Part shown: in pieces, positions 42,661 through 54,288 of the stretch
Numbering within the stretch: position 1 is the stretch's first letter
Layout of the letters: every line of letters starts with the position of its first letter
NCBI GenBank assembly: GCA_033725935.1
Contig: MU867098.1
Span: 186,001 to 250,000, forward strand
Direction of reading: 5' to 3'
From: Cladorrhinum sp. PSN259
Lineage: Eukaryota; Ascomycota; Sordariomycetes; Sordariales; Podosporaceae
DNA: 64,000 bases
Program-made: the position numbers and the translations under genes
The notes under the pieces: generated by a model
The model's input: the letters and a program-made list of their open reading frames with translations, nothing else
What the model was told of the DNA's origin: nothing
The model's database searches: none

Positions 42661-45600
42661 ATGACGATGAAGAAATTCAAGGCCGACCTTTCGGCGGCCC
42701 AACAAAAGGTCGATAACGGCAACATCAAGGGCCTAGAGGCAATCAGAAGCGGCATTTCTGACGGCGAGGTCATTCTGGTGTTCAACCACCCAAAGCTTAC
42801 CGAGAAAGTGAGGATCCATGCGCTGGCACAAGACACGAGCGAATACCCAGACACCAACGCCTTCATGTTGTATACCGAGATCGACAGTCCCCCGGAGTTT
42901 GTTACAGAAGCCGTCAAGGATGCGGCCGACTATATGATCGGTTTGTCCGTGTACGAGATGGCAATACAGGTGGCAAACTCTCTCAACAGCAGGTTAAACC
43001 CAAAGGCAGACGTGGACACAGATTGTGACGCCGAGCCCAATTCCGATGAGGATCCAGAAGATAATCCGGATGCCGATGACGATGACGACTTCGACCTCGA
43101 CGAGTATGAATACGACGAAGACGCTGCGTTCGGGCTACCATCTGTTCGACCTCCGCCCTCCAAGACTTTCCGCCCAACAGTGGCAAGTGCACATGTGCTT
43201 CAGCGTATCAGACAGGACCTGAAGCAAGTCCACAATGCCGGGTACAAACTAGGAATTCTCGAGAACTTTGCCAGGACGGCGGCCTCCGGTGTCTTCTCCA
43301 TCTCTATCAAAGTCGGTGCGCTAGCGCTTTCGGAAGGAGCGATGGAGGCTTGGGACTTGAGGGAAGACGAGTATATCATCCTCCTTATCCGTACAGAATC
43401 ATATGCCACATTGGAAGAACTAATTACGAGGCCGGTGTCTGACACCAGGCCTAAGTTTCGCATCGGGAAATGTCGGAAGCACAAACCCTCACTCTACCAG
43501 GCATTGCGCGCATTCGATGCAGGTACATTAGACGTCAATAACGAAGGCGATGAGAGCGACCATTTCCAGAAACTGTTTCTATCTAATTCCCTGGATCAGT
43601 TCATGGACGAATCACTCATTTCTCTGGTCAAGTTTCGAGAATACAACGGATGTAATTGGGAGCAGGCAAACGAGGCTCTCCAGAATGCTAGTATCAAGTC
43701 TACGGGCGATGCCGGGGATAGCGACCTGAAGTTTGACGCTATGGATGTCGACGACGAGCATCAACAACATCACCAAGTTTTATTGCATGATCATCTTCGG
43801 GAGAAGCATCAGGAGCGCAGCTTCCCGCTCATCGCCATGCAATTTGCAATGCAGTATTTTATTAGGTGTACTGAGTATTGCCTAAGATGCCATCGCAAGC
43901 TTGAGAAGGGCTTCGAAGCTCTTCGACCCTATGTCTGCTCAAACCCACTTTGTCTCTTCCAGTATATGTCAATGGGATTTGGGCCGAGCATCGAGCACGA
44001 AATTCTTACAGAACCCTACGTGGTCGATCTCCTCGTCAGCCTCTGCTACGCAGCACTACATCCCATTAACCTCAGCACTCTCCCTCAGATAGCAGTCCCG
44101 CTACCAATTCGAGACTTACCAGTAGGTCTACGCCTCAAGGTCCCAGATATTTCTGGCAATAGCTTGCCAAAATTCCGAGCACGTCTGCAGGGTAATCGAA
44201 TTTTGTGGGATGAATACGTCTTAGGACTCGAAGCCATTATGGCGCCATCCAAATGGGTCGCTTTCCGAGCGTTGAATCAACAGGCTTTCCATCACGCCCG
44301 GATCATTGACTTCAACCTGGGAACAAAATCCGCTTCGGTCAACATTCTCGCCATGTCAGGGAATCGTCTATCTCCAATCCCAACCGTACCAACGGCACCT
44401 GGAACCCCTGCGCTCCCGGGAACACCAAGCAGAGCACCAGTGCTTGTGAACGGCGAGGTCGAAGTCTTTCCGTATGATACAGACTTTGATGACTTGGACA
44501 AGAAAGGACAAGGAGTGGCCATGACCCACGTTTTGGATACGCTTCCTTCGATCCTTGAGATCGAGCAGTGGCTGAAGGAAAACCCTCTGGGGAGCTTGAA
44601 GGCTATGGACTCTGTGTCACCGGCTGCTGCCTCACTTCTCCAATGGATCGTATCCTCCAACCGCTCTTGTATCTTTCAAGTAGACCGCAGCCGCTCCGTA
44701 GCCAAGGGAACTCCCGGCGGCTCAGCTCTTGCAGACAAGAACGAATGTGCCGGACGAGGCACGAATCGAGAGCACGAGCGTATCATAGGCATGCCAGGGT
44801 GGATTCAATTCCGCTTTGCTCAAGGCTCCCCTGATAAGGAACTTCGGTTCAACCGTGCCCTCCAGGAGGTTGCCCAAGCGAAGCAAGCAAAGGGAGAGGC
44901 GATGACTCACCCCACAATATTTGCCTGGCACGGCAGTCGGCTGTCCAATTGGCACAGTATCGTACGCACTGGTCTGGATTATAACAACGTTACAAACGGC
45001 CGCGCGTTCGGACATGGAGTCTACTTTAGCCCCCATTTCTCAACAAGCCACAGTTATGCGAGTGGCCATGGTGGTCTCTGGCCTAATTCTAAACTCAACT
45101 TCGGGTCGTGCATAAGTCTCAACGAAATCATCAATGCGCCCGAGATGTTTGTATCGAGGTCGCCACACTATGTAGTGGCCCAGCCGGACTGGCATCAGTG
45201 CCGATACCTCTTTATTTCTCCCTACATTTCGGAGTATGGTCACACTCACAGTACAACGAAGGAAGATGAGGCCCCCGCTGGGGTACGGTTTCTTTCGTTG
45301 GCTAGGGGCCTCGAGCCGATCAGTCAAAACGGTCAAGCCTTGAAGATCCCGGCATCGGCCATTCCAGCGAGAAATATCGGCACCGGGCTAGATTCGATCG
45401 TCCCAACTAAGCGGACCAGATCTCAGCTCTCCAGCTTAAGGGACGATAACGAAGATGCTGAGGACGTAGCCATCGTCTTTGAAACTCTCGAACTTGACAA
45501 GGATACGTATCACCCAGCCAAGCGGCCAGCAACTAGCGACAACATGGTGTCAGGTAATAGCGACGATGCGCCGGCCGTAACGCTGAGTGTTGATCAGTCC

Positions 45601-46248
45601 CTCACGGATTTTGTACCCGGTGCCTTGGATCTTTCAAACCTACCACGGCTCGAGCCGCCGTCATTCGCAAATGATGCTGCGCTCAAGGCCATTGGCCGCG
45701 AGGTCAAGAAGCTTCAAGCCGTACAGTCGAGAACACCCCTGCACGAGCTTGGATGGTACATTGACTTTGATCAAATCACCAACCTGTTCCAGTGGATCGT
45801 AGAGCTGCACAGCTTTGATGCTTCTCTACCTCTTGCACTGGACATGAAAGCCGCCAAAGTCACATCAATCGTTGCAGAGGTTCGGTTCCCCAAGGATTAC
45901 CCGTGGAGTCCTCCCTTTCTGAGAATAATTCGACCGAGGTTCTTGCCTTTCATGAATGGCGGTGGAGGGCACGTCACGATTGGCGGTGCGTTGTGCATGG
46001 AGTTGCTGACCACGACCGGGTGGAGCCCTGCCAACAGTATTGAAAGCGTCTTTGTGCAGGTGAGGATGGCTTTGTGCAGTACGGAACCGCCGGCTCGGTT
46101 AGATAACGTATATGGCAGAGGCGGGGTGGCATCGTATCAGACATCGGATTATGGTATTGGTGAGGCTATTGAAGCGTACATCAGGGCTGCAGGTAGACAT
46201 GGGTGGAAGGTTCCTGATGATTTGCGGAAGACGGCTAGTGGTGCGTAA
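42661..46248 (+). CDS. PARP-like ADP-ribosyltransferase fused to a UBE2Q-like E2 domain
   Basis: Single exon, 1,195 residues. An N-terminal UBE2Q/RWD-like region (about 20-110) and an acidic linker (about 120-155) are followed by a second such block (ISIKVGALALSEGAMEAWDL). A Cys cluster (Cys403, Cys407, Cys410, Cys426, Cys431) sits in the LEKGFEALRPYVCSNPLC segment and is likely zinc-binding. The PARP catalytic fold has His757 in FAWHGSR and Tyr788 in GVYFSPHF. At the third position of the classical H-Y-E triad the sequence reads PHYVVAQ, without Glu, so mono- rather than poly-ADP-ribosylation is expected. The C-terminal domain (about 1020-1190) is an E2: YPWSPPFLRIIRPRF, then GGALCMELLTTTGWSPANSI with the active Cys at 1112. 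This architecture is known from ascomycetes as a PARP6/8/16-related clade; its biology is largely unknown. The first in-frame ATG is 42661 (MTMKKFK); a second lies two codons later. Confidence 0.92.
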   Translation: MTMKKFKADLSAAQQKVDNGNIKGLEAIRSGISDGEVILVFNHPKLTEKVRIHALAQDTSEYPDTNAFMLYTEIDSPPEFVTEAVKDAADYMIGLSVYEMAIQVANSLNSRLNPKADVDTDCDAEPNSDEDPEDNPDADDDDDFDLDEYEYDEDAAFGLPSVRPPPSKTFRPTVASAHVLQRIRQDLKQVHNAGYKLGILENFARTAASGVFSISIKVGALALSEGAMEAWDLREDEYIILLIRTESYATLEELITRPVSDTRPKFRIGKCRKHKPSLYQALRAFDAGTLDVNNEGDESDHFQKLFLSNSLDQFMDESLISLVKFREYNGCNWEQANEALQNASIKSTGDAGDSDLKFDAMDVDDEHQQHHQVLLHDHLREKHQERSFPLIAMQFAMQYFIRCTEYCLRCHRKLEKGFEALRPYVCSNPLCLFQYMSMGFGPSIEHEILTEPYVVDLLVSLCYAALHPINLSTLPQIAVPLPIRDLPVGLRLKVPDISGNSLPKFRARLQGNRILWDEYVLGLEAIMAPSKWVAFRALNQQAFHHARIIDFNLGTKSASVNILAMSGNRLSPIPTVPTAPGTPALPGTPSRAPVLVNGEVEVFPYDTDFDDLDKKGQGVAMTHVLDTLPSILEIEQWLKENPLGSLKAMDSVSPAAASLLQWIVSSNRSCIFQVDRSRSVAKGTPGGSALADKNECAGRGTNREHERIIGMPGWIQFRFAQGSPDKELRFNRALQEVAQAKQAKGEAMTHPTIFAWHGSRLSNWHSIVRTGLDYNNVTNGRAFGHGVYFSPHFSTSHSYASGHGGLWPNSKLNFGSCISLNEIINAPEMFVSRSPHYVVAQPDWHQCRYLFISPYISEYGHTHSTTKEDEAPAGVRFLSLARGLEPISQNGQALKIPASAIPARNIGTGLDSIVPTKRTRSQLSSLRDDNEDAEDVAIVFETLELDKDTYHPAKRPATSDNMVSGNSDDAPAVTLSVDQSLTDFVPGALDLSNLPRLEPPSFANDAALKAIGREVKKLQAVQSRTPLHELGWYIDFDQITNLFQWIVELHSFDASLPLALDMKAAKVTSIVAEVRFPKDYPWSPPFLRIIRPRFLPFMNGGGGHVTIGGALCMELLTTTGWSPANSIESVFVQVRMALCSTEPPARLDNVYGRGGVASYQTSDYGIGEAIEAYIRAAGRHGWKVPDDLRKTASGA

Positions 46249-47193
46249 AGGTTGATGGGGAGAAATAAGAACGAGAACGATGGAAGATGGGAGATGGGAT
46301 ATGGGATGTTTCCTTCTACTGGGAGAAGATCGGACCATCGAGGGGGGATTTCTTTCCTCGAGGTTATTTTATTTGCTTTGCTTCTTTCTTATGTATTTTT
46401 AAAGCGGTTCTGTGTTCTTGGTTTCTGCATGGTTGCCTTTTCAATCTGGGAGATTGGGGATATGGTCCTATAGGGCAGGCATACTTGGGGTTTGGGTCAG
46501 GTTGTTATGGGCAGGGAGTTAGCGGCGTAAAATGCACGAGATGAAGGTACACTTGATGGCTAGGTTTGCTTTCTTTAAATATGATGGCGTCAGAATCTGA
46601 AACTCGGAAGCGAGAGAAAGAACGAAAGAAGTGGCAAATACCCTAGATAGCTGTCTATCAGATTGGTCTCGGGTTATGTTTCAGTGTGTTGTGATGTATG
46701 TACATGTTGGTTTTGGCTTTGATTAGAGTGCTAGTAAAAGAGTGAGGGAGGATCTAAGCAAAAGATTGCTGTAAAAAATTCTTATGTATGCCTGAATTAG
46801 TTGGTGACTGTAGCTGTTCTGAAGGGATCTCTGTCAAGGGATCCTAATTTTAGGAGAACTACGCTCCCGGGATGCGTCTGCAGCATATACACACATCGCA
46901 AATATCTGCTTCGTTGGAGCCTGTCTACACACCGGAGATCTCTCGCAAGGTTATCGAAGGCCTACCTTTCAAGATGCTTGACCGAGACGCTTCAAATCCA
47001 GATAAACTCTTGACCATGTCTGATTCCACATGACACTGTAGACAGCAACCCATTCAAGACCACACATGCAATCAAGTAAAAGGTCGTAGTCAAGCAAAGT
47101 ACCCAACAAGCATACTCCTGGAAAGGGATCTGTCACAGCATAACTCTGGACAAGTCTTGAACGTATAAGCCTGTTTGTCACGAGAAAGCAAAT
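46249..47193. other. Intergenic, 3' region of PARP-E2 gene and 5S promoter
   Basis: No gene was recognised. The last 30 bases carry the 5S gene 2 promoter (separate entry). Confidence 0.5.
47164..47169 (+). promoter_or_regulatory. TATA box of 5S rRNA gene 2
   Basis: TATAAG starts 30 bases before the 5S gene, the same hexamer and nearly the same spacing as at gene 1. Confidence 0.65.
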
Positions 47194-47312
47194 ACATACG
47201 ACCATACTTTCAAGAAAACTCGGCATCCCGTCCGCTCTGCCTTAGATAAGCTTGAAAGGGCCAGATCAGTACCCAGCTGGGTGACCACTGGGGAATCCTT
47301 GGTGTTGTATGT
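47194..47312 (+). rRNA. 5S ribosomal RNA gene 2
   Basis: About 119 bases with paired ends ACATACGAC / GTTGTATGT. It differs from gene 1 at about 11 positions, almost all transitions, plus one missing A in the AAGAAAAACT stretch. Helix II is kept by coupled changes: here TCAAG pairs with CTTGA, where gene 1 has CTTGG. The 3' flank is GTTGTTTCCTTCTTTTTTTTT, so a T-rich terminator is present but about 17 bases further out. It is likely functional, though a variant or pseudogene copy cannot be excluded. Confidence 0.88.
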
Positions 47313-49161
47313 TGTTTCCTTCTTTTTTTTTGGACTCCATCCCGTGCCAACGTCTTTTGCTCCACTCCTGGTCGGTCGAGTGACGCAAATAAAAGCACCG
47401 AGGAAAAGTTCGGCGGCTTTTAAAATACGGAATTAACAATTTACAGTTGAAAAGACTGATCAAATACTGTATTTTATGGCCTTGTGCGGTGGTGGTGGTG
47501 TTGTTGTTGTTGTTGTTGTTAAACCAAGTTGGCTTCCCAGGAATGATGATGCGCACCACCAGTAGAGAAAGAAATAAACACATTCCACCCAGTTGCAATG
47601 TAATAACGCTTTGGCTCAAATGAGAAAGAAAAGTCTTGGAGGTTTTAATTATTTTGTATTGTTGCTTTCACTAATCTCTTTCTGATACTGGCCGATATGG
47701 GGTTTGTATATTAATGTTTGGTTGCCCCTTAACCGAACAACAATAAGTCTTTGCGAAAGAGAATGATAACTTTGCAAACCAACTCCCTTCCTCACTTATA
47801 TGTCTCGATGCGACAAACCAGCTGCAGATCTGATTTGGTCTTTCAAATTATTATCTACCAGTTTCTCTAAAGACAAATGGTCAGTAATTGAACGTCTCAG
47901 CTTGTATTTCGATGTAAACAAACTCCATGTTCAACATTTCCTACTCCTCCCTGGTCCACACCACTCCGGCCCATCGGCCCCTTTAAAGCCAACAAGAACT
48001 CGGCACCAAAAACCAAAAACACATACATACACTACCATAGTATACGAGACTTGGTTCCTTCCAGATGCAGCACTAGTCTAGTCTCGTCTCATGTGAAAGA
48101 AGAGAGAATTCCAAACCACGATCATCAAAAACTCGGTAGCGAAGCGTCACATCCCACATTTTACCTTACCATTCATCGTACATCACAAACCACGCAACAT
48201 ACACAATGCTACACACATGATTGAGTTTTTCACACAAGCTGGGGAAAGGAATTCCACATGGCATTTTAGCCTGTGCTTTATCCAAATCCAAATTATATAC
48301 TGGATGACTTCAGGACATCATTTAACAACAACAAGATCCATAATAACCTCCGTCATCACCGCGCCTGACCAGCAACATCCGAGAAAACATCAATTTACAT
48401 GCTTTTTTTCTTACGTAGTCGTTCAAAAACACCTCTGCCAAAACAATGACAGTAGAAATTACCCAACTTCCTTTTCAGGATTTACTAGACTACTACTCAG
48501 GTAATATAACACACAGAGACGAATTCTCCACCAATCATACTCGTAGCTGGACAAATAAAATATAACAAAAAGCATGATAAACACGAGCTTGTTTCTTTGA
48601 TAAGGAGTTCCCATAAGTAAGGATTGTCATTTCTTTCACAGAAAAAAAAAAAAAAGGGGCATATAAAAACACTGTACACAAAAGCCCAAGATAACTACAT
48701 ACATACTAATTTCCCAGACAAAACAAGCGGTATGCCACCGAACCAAACACGTCGTAATGATTTACCTACCTTACCGTTTATGTATGTGCCTATGGTACCC
48801 TTGTGAAGAAAAAAGACCTACTTGGCCTCCTTGTACGGAGCCGTACGGAGTATATTCCCGACAAAAACTTACTGCGCCGCACAACAAAAACAAGACCATG
48901 AAGCAATGCACTATATAATATATACTATATACCTCCCTCCCTCCCCCCATAAACAAAAAAAGGCACAGCAACAACCAAAAAGTACCTCTCTGATGATTCT
49001 GATCCGGGAAAAGTTGGCAGAATATTCTGAGGTACAGTAGTAATTCACGTCCAAGAAAGAAACACTCACTAATTAGATAAACCTGTACTACTACTGACAC
49101 GAAAACAGCAAAAGGACATAACTGCATTCAAGTGGCACAGAAATTAATTAACAGACAATAA

Positions 49162-49168
49162 ACACACA

Positions 49169-49232
<64 letters not shown>

Positions 49233-49252
49233 CTCTCTCTCTCACTCTCTCT
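49162..49252. repeat. CA then CT dinucleotide microsatellite
   Basis: An almost pure CA run (49162-49229, one TA interruption) passes directly into a CT run (49229-49252, one CA interruption) and then a run of A. The junction of two purine-pyrimidine tracts makes it a likely polymorphic and Z-DNA- or triplex-prone site. Confidence 0.95.
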
Positions 49253-52205
49253 AAAAAAAAACCCCTCCTCCCTTCCCTCCCTCCCTCCTAAACTCCATCC
49301 GGATAGGAACGAAGTGACACATGACAATGAAAAGCAACAACAAAAAAAAAAAAAAAAAGTACATGTTACCTGATGCAGCAAGTAGTACATATATGTATGC
49401 ATGCATGCATGTAATTAGTGCACCATAAGTAATCCCCAATACTACTACATACTAACCACCACGACCACCATCGGACAAAACCTGGATCACACACCCTCTT
49501 TCTTTATCTTCCTCTTTTTCTTGTTCTTCTTCCCCTTGGGGGGAACCTATATGCACCTCTGTGGCTTAAACTGTTTCATCTTTACCTGTTTTTTTTTTTC
49601 AAATAGTAATCGTACATGGACATATAACAACGGTAACAAGTCATCATCATCACACCCATACCCATACCCATACCCATCAATCAATCATACTTCACTCAAC
49701 CATCAGCAGCAGCAGCAGTAGCAGCAGCAGCAGCGGAAAGTATCATGTGCTATCTACAGTACCTAGGTAACCTCGGGTAGTACAACCATCCACCCATCCA
49801 GGATTCCTCACACATATGCATTGTTATTTTTCTCTCAACAACAAGAAGCTGAACGTCCCAACCCCTCAAAAACAAGAAAGAAATTAATTAAACACAAAAT
49901 AGTGTACTCCAAATAAGACATGTGATTTCTCATATCTCCGTCTTACATCTCAACGACTTTTTGAGCGTCAGTGGCGCGGAACTCCTCAACATCCGGTCAC
50001 AACATATCGTTACTCACACTCAATTCAGCAACGCATTTCTGGTATCACCCCCAGTCTCAGGCACCATTCTTTTTAAAAATAGCCGCGAAGCCGAGCGGTC
50101 CGCGCGCAAAGCATGATTAAACCCATAAAATAATCCATAAGCGCCGAACAAAAGAACCGCTTGCGCGTCTAAACTGGAAACCTTCTTCCCGCCTTCAAAA
50201 GATTCGTCCAATTCAGCCGCATCATCCATCCATACCATACAGGAGAGCAAGAAAAACGTGGTCTGGAAAAATCGGAAGGAATATTCGGACCGCCGACTCC
50301 ATTGAGCTGGTTCCTGCAAACAGACTTGTTTGGTTCGGCCAATTATGAACCAAGTGTCATCATGACAAAGAAAAAAGTGTGGTAGCGGATGGATGGAAGG
50401 AGGAGGAGAAGGCCACTAGAAAAACTGTCAAACCAAACAACCGAAAGAAAAAGTGTACTTTGCCTTCCGGACATGTGAGACCGGGACGTATACCCATCCA
50501 AGACCGCCGCCACTTCTGCACGTCAAAAAGTGCATTCCCATCTCCGCTCCGCTCATCAAGATATTTGATATGGTAAACCGGCTGATTGCACCTTACCAAG
50601 AAACACTGTGCCACAATTTAGTGCTGAACTCACCCAAGCGAGTTTGTTGTTCGAGAAGCAAAGCAATCTTGGAAGATTTACTCTCCCAAATTCTCCTCAT
50701 CTTGCCGAACCCATCAAGCGCGGCTCAGACCAACCGAGACCTTGACCCCCGTTCACCGGTCTCTCCTACGTATTCAGTCGACAAGCTTGACCGGTCGAGT
50801 TGGAGTTCTTACCAAGAGCTGACTGCATACCTTACTCGGCACCGAGAGGTGGTCAAATGCAGTCAAATGTCAAGGTGAGCTGAAATTTAGCTGCATACTG
50901 CATCTAGCTGACGGCATGAATGATATAATGAACAAGGACAAGGCTCCGACGGCAAGAAGGGATCCAAATACCGTGCCGTCTAAAGGCGGCATGTGTGTGA
51001 CTTCAAGAGAAACATGGTCGGTATGCCGTTTCGTTTGCCGTTTATGCCTGCCGAATAAAACCATGGATGAGTCGTTTGGAGGATTAGCGGGTCCACGTGG
51101 TTGTGTGTTATGACAGTTCCTCCTCTGCCATGGTTATACGCATGAACCGTGGTGGCTGATCGGGAAGATCCTTTATGGATATTGAGCCTTTTCACTCCGA
51201 TTAAGCACCGATAGATGGAACCTGAGAGATGTAGTACATAAACGATGGCTGTGCAGCATGCAACCGGATATGCGACCGCATCAGGACTTGACTTGATATC
51301 ATGGGAACAATCGCACAAGATCTCGGTGGGCGCTCAGACATAAAGATGGATCCTCTCTAACAAAGTTGCGCATATTTGCAGTGTAGCATTGAGGATTTTT
51401 GCCGCAGGCGACAAGCACGAACAGGCGGTTCGATCGAGCTTCCAACGTCGTATCCCTCTAGTCCTTTCAAAGGCGGAAAATGCCGTGTCACCGCAACCAC
51501 CTATAAGGAGGAAAAAAATAGGGGGGGAATGTCATGATCTCCCGGGCACAGACAGGAGTCCCAGACCTTGGCGACTCTTGGTTCTGGATAGTTAGGGGCA
51601 AAGAAAGAGCCGCAAGTGGCCTTTTCGGCCGCTGGTCGTGAGATGACTTCAAGACTAAACGAGTGCGGTGGTGTTCGCCCGATACAAACGGCTGCGCTGG
51701 AACCCTGGAATACAGATCCGGAAGGGCGGACGGCCCGGGTGCCGGCCCGGATTCGGGTCCGAAAGAGGCACTGGAGGGCCGCGAATACTTATCTGATCTG
51801 ATCTGGCGCAGACTCGCGGTTTTGTTCAGTCAGTTGCTCGATCAGCCCATCTTAACGGACAATGAACGTCGTCCGTGGGCGGGCGGCGACTGTCCAAAGA
51901 TTGCCGAGCGCGGCTCACGGGATTCAGGCGAGAGGTGCGTCTATCCTGGCGGGTTGGCCGTCCCTTCGGCGCTTGGTTGCGCAAAAATGCCCCTACAGAC
52001 GCGGGACCAGACGCAGGCGGGGGGTTGAAAGATGGTGTGGTGATGTGATGTGGTGAGGAGAAGGGAGGGGGAGGACCTTGTGGGGAAATATCCTAAAACA
52101 GTTAACTGGTGTGTGTGTGATGTTGGCAATCCCACCTCACACCCCCCCTTCCCATCTTTTCCCCATCCCTGTCCCGTGGCGTCTAACCGTTTTAAGCTGC
52201 TTTCG

Positions 52206-52233
52206 AAGGACCCCGGTCCTTGTCCGGACAAGG
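52206..52233. repeat. Two overlapping palindromes
   Basis: 52218-52233 is a perfect 16-base palindrome centred on TCCGGA. It overlaps an imperfect one at 52206-52221 (7-base arms around CC). The two are mutually exclusive hairpins that share the CCTT at 52218-52221. A purpose is unknown; they could be a binding site for dimeric regulators. Confidence 0.6.
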
Positions 52234-54140
52234 GTTTTCTCTTGCGCAGCCCTATATTAAGTAACGTCATCCCCTTCCCTCAGGCATCGAGACTTGTTCG
52301 ACGCGTAGCACTAGCCCCGACACGGGCAGCTGCTTGCTGATTGCCTGGACCTCTCTTCCATGCGACGCCGGTTGCATGTGAAGGACAGCGAATGAGAAAA
52401 TGCCCGACGTCCACATTGAGAAGTTGGTGCAGCCCTTCCCATGTAGGTGTGTTGATGAGAGGCCTTGCTTTGGTGCTTTTGAGGCTGGCGTATTTCATGC
52501 GAGGGGTCACAGGAATAGCAATTCGCTTTCGGGTTCCTGTTAATCGATCAGCAACAGCAAGCGCCGTCGTTACCGGCCGAGGTAGTATGCCGGCCATGCA
52601 AGAGCTTTGACCCTTTCTAGAGTCTCGAGACAGAGACGGCTGTGAACAACAACAACAACTTGCCATTCTCGGCAACCGTGGCACACATTGCCATGGCCTG
52701 CCATCAGAAGCACCGGCGCTTGGGAAGCGAACGCCGTAAGTCGACATGGCCTGTCCTTGTTGTCTGCGTCTCGTCCTTACCCGATCCATGGGCTTGGTCC
52801 GTGCTTGCTTGCTGAGTGGCATATGCAGTAGTGTATGCACGACAAACCGTAGCATCCGCGGCGAGGGTCAAAAGTGCTGAGAGCGTTTGAGTGAGCGGGG
52901 GCTCTCGCCGTACCAAGTGGGGATCAGGTGATTTTCCACTTCTGTCTCCAGCGTGCCAGTGTGAAAGGAGCAGGTTTTGGTGTTTTGGAAATCGCAATCC
53001 TAGGCCCTGTCTGGGCTGGGGCATGGAAGCTGAACCCGATGTGGACTCCCTCGTATGGAGGTGGTGCCGTGGGTGCCAATGTAACGGCGGTTAGAGCACA
53101 ACGCCTTTGTGGTTGTCGGTAAATGAAGCATTGATGATCTGTCTTTGATCGAGTCTGTGAGTGCTCGAGTCCGATGAGGTCAAATGTCAAAAGTGAAATG
53201 CCAATTTAAAAAGTTGTCACATACTTTCCCGTCACATGTTTTTAACGGTCTGTCTCTGAGTCCAAGTTGGATTGTGACAAGTTCCCGAACGGGAAATGGC
53301 AAGTACAAGCCAGAGAAAAATCTGGCCATCCATACTGCCATCGTCCAGTCTTGACTGTTCGGGAAGGCGAGCCTCAGTCAGTTGCGACTGACACTTGGGG
53401 TTCAATGTCTCGCTTGCCGTTTACCCCCTGCAAGCCACCATCCCTATTTCTTTCCCCCCACCTACCTAACCAAGCAAGTCCGTTTACCGGTCTGTTATTC
53501 ACCCGAGAAAAAGAAAAAATCAAGAAGTATCAAAACATGCCCCAAGAACTCCCCTGAATTTAATGATTCGCATAATGCTGAATTTTCTGTTCCCAAACAA
53601 TTTTCCATCTAACCAGCCGTTTCGTAAAGAAAAAAATAATTGGATAAAAATACACAACGAAAAACGCTTGTGGTTTTGGGATATAAAAATACATGTCAAT
53701 ATACAATACAGTTGGCAAATATGCAGAAAGTGAAGGGAAAAGAAGAGGAAAAAATTAACAAAAACAAAACCCCCCTTGAAAGAAAAAAAAAAAAAAAAAG
53801 TCCCCCCTCCCCCTGAATATGGCAAAACAGTCCGGCGAATGGTGGAATCTCAGCGATGCGCTGGCGCGATCGGCGCCTTTGAGCAAAGGTCAATTGTTGC
53901 GCAGACACTGACAGAGTTGTCGTTGAGACTCAGACCAGGGTCTTGGTGTGGACTGTGGAGGATGTGCGAGCTTTTGTTTTTCCTAGAACGGCTCCAGTGT
54001 CCCACTCTTCCATTGTTCCACAAAGTTCCGTTACCTCCTGGGGCCTGGGCTTGCCCCAAAAGGAAAGGGGCAAAGGAGGATCCAAACCACAACGAGTTTG
54101 GGGCCAGCGCGGGAGGCTGAAACATCGCTGAAATTAAGGT

Positions 54141-54257
54141 TCAGTCGTTATCTCCTCCTCTCGTGGCTGCTGATCCTGGAACTCCACCACTGCGCATCTT
54201 TTCCTCCGACGACCTCCTTTCGCTCTCGCCATATTGGTGGTGCTGGTGTTGCTGCAT

Positions 54258-54288
<31 letters not shown>

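Larger units (their letters stand above)
47313..54140. other. Gene-free 6.8-kb interval rich in simple repeats
   Basis: No protein gene could be supported on either strand; open frames stay below about 195 codons and lack domains. It contains GTT repeats (about 47503-47520), the CA/CT microsatellite (separate entry), CCCATA repeats (49655-49677), a CAGCAG stretch near 49703-49734, TGCATGCATGCATG near 49396-49411, a palindromic pair at 52206-52233 and poly-A tracts near 53778-53800. It looks like AT-balanced intergenic DNA and possibly a source of non-coding RNA. Confidence 0.5.

Noticed and set aside
49655..49677. CCCATA repeats as interstitial telomere sequence
   Set aside because: The fungal telomere repeat is TTAGGG (CCCTAA); CCCATA is different and only about four units long.
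50080..50120. tRNA gene candidate in GC-rich AGCCGCGAAGCCGAGCGGTC
   Set aside because: It resembles an A-box but no B-box, anticodon arm or acceptor pairing follows.
50360..52855. Several frames of 100-190 codons on both strands
   Set aside because: They overlap in different frames and show no protein-like conservation or motif.
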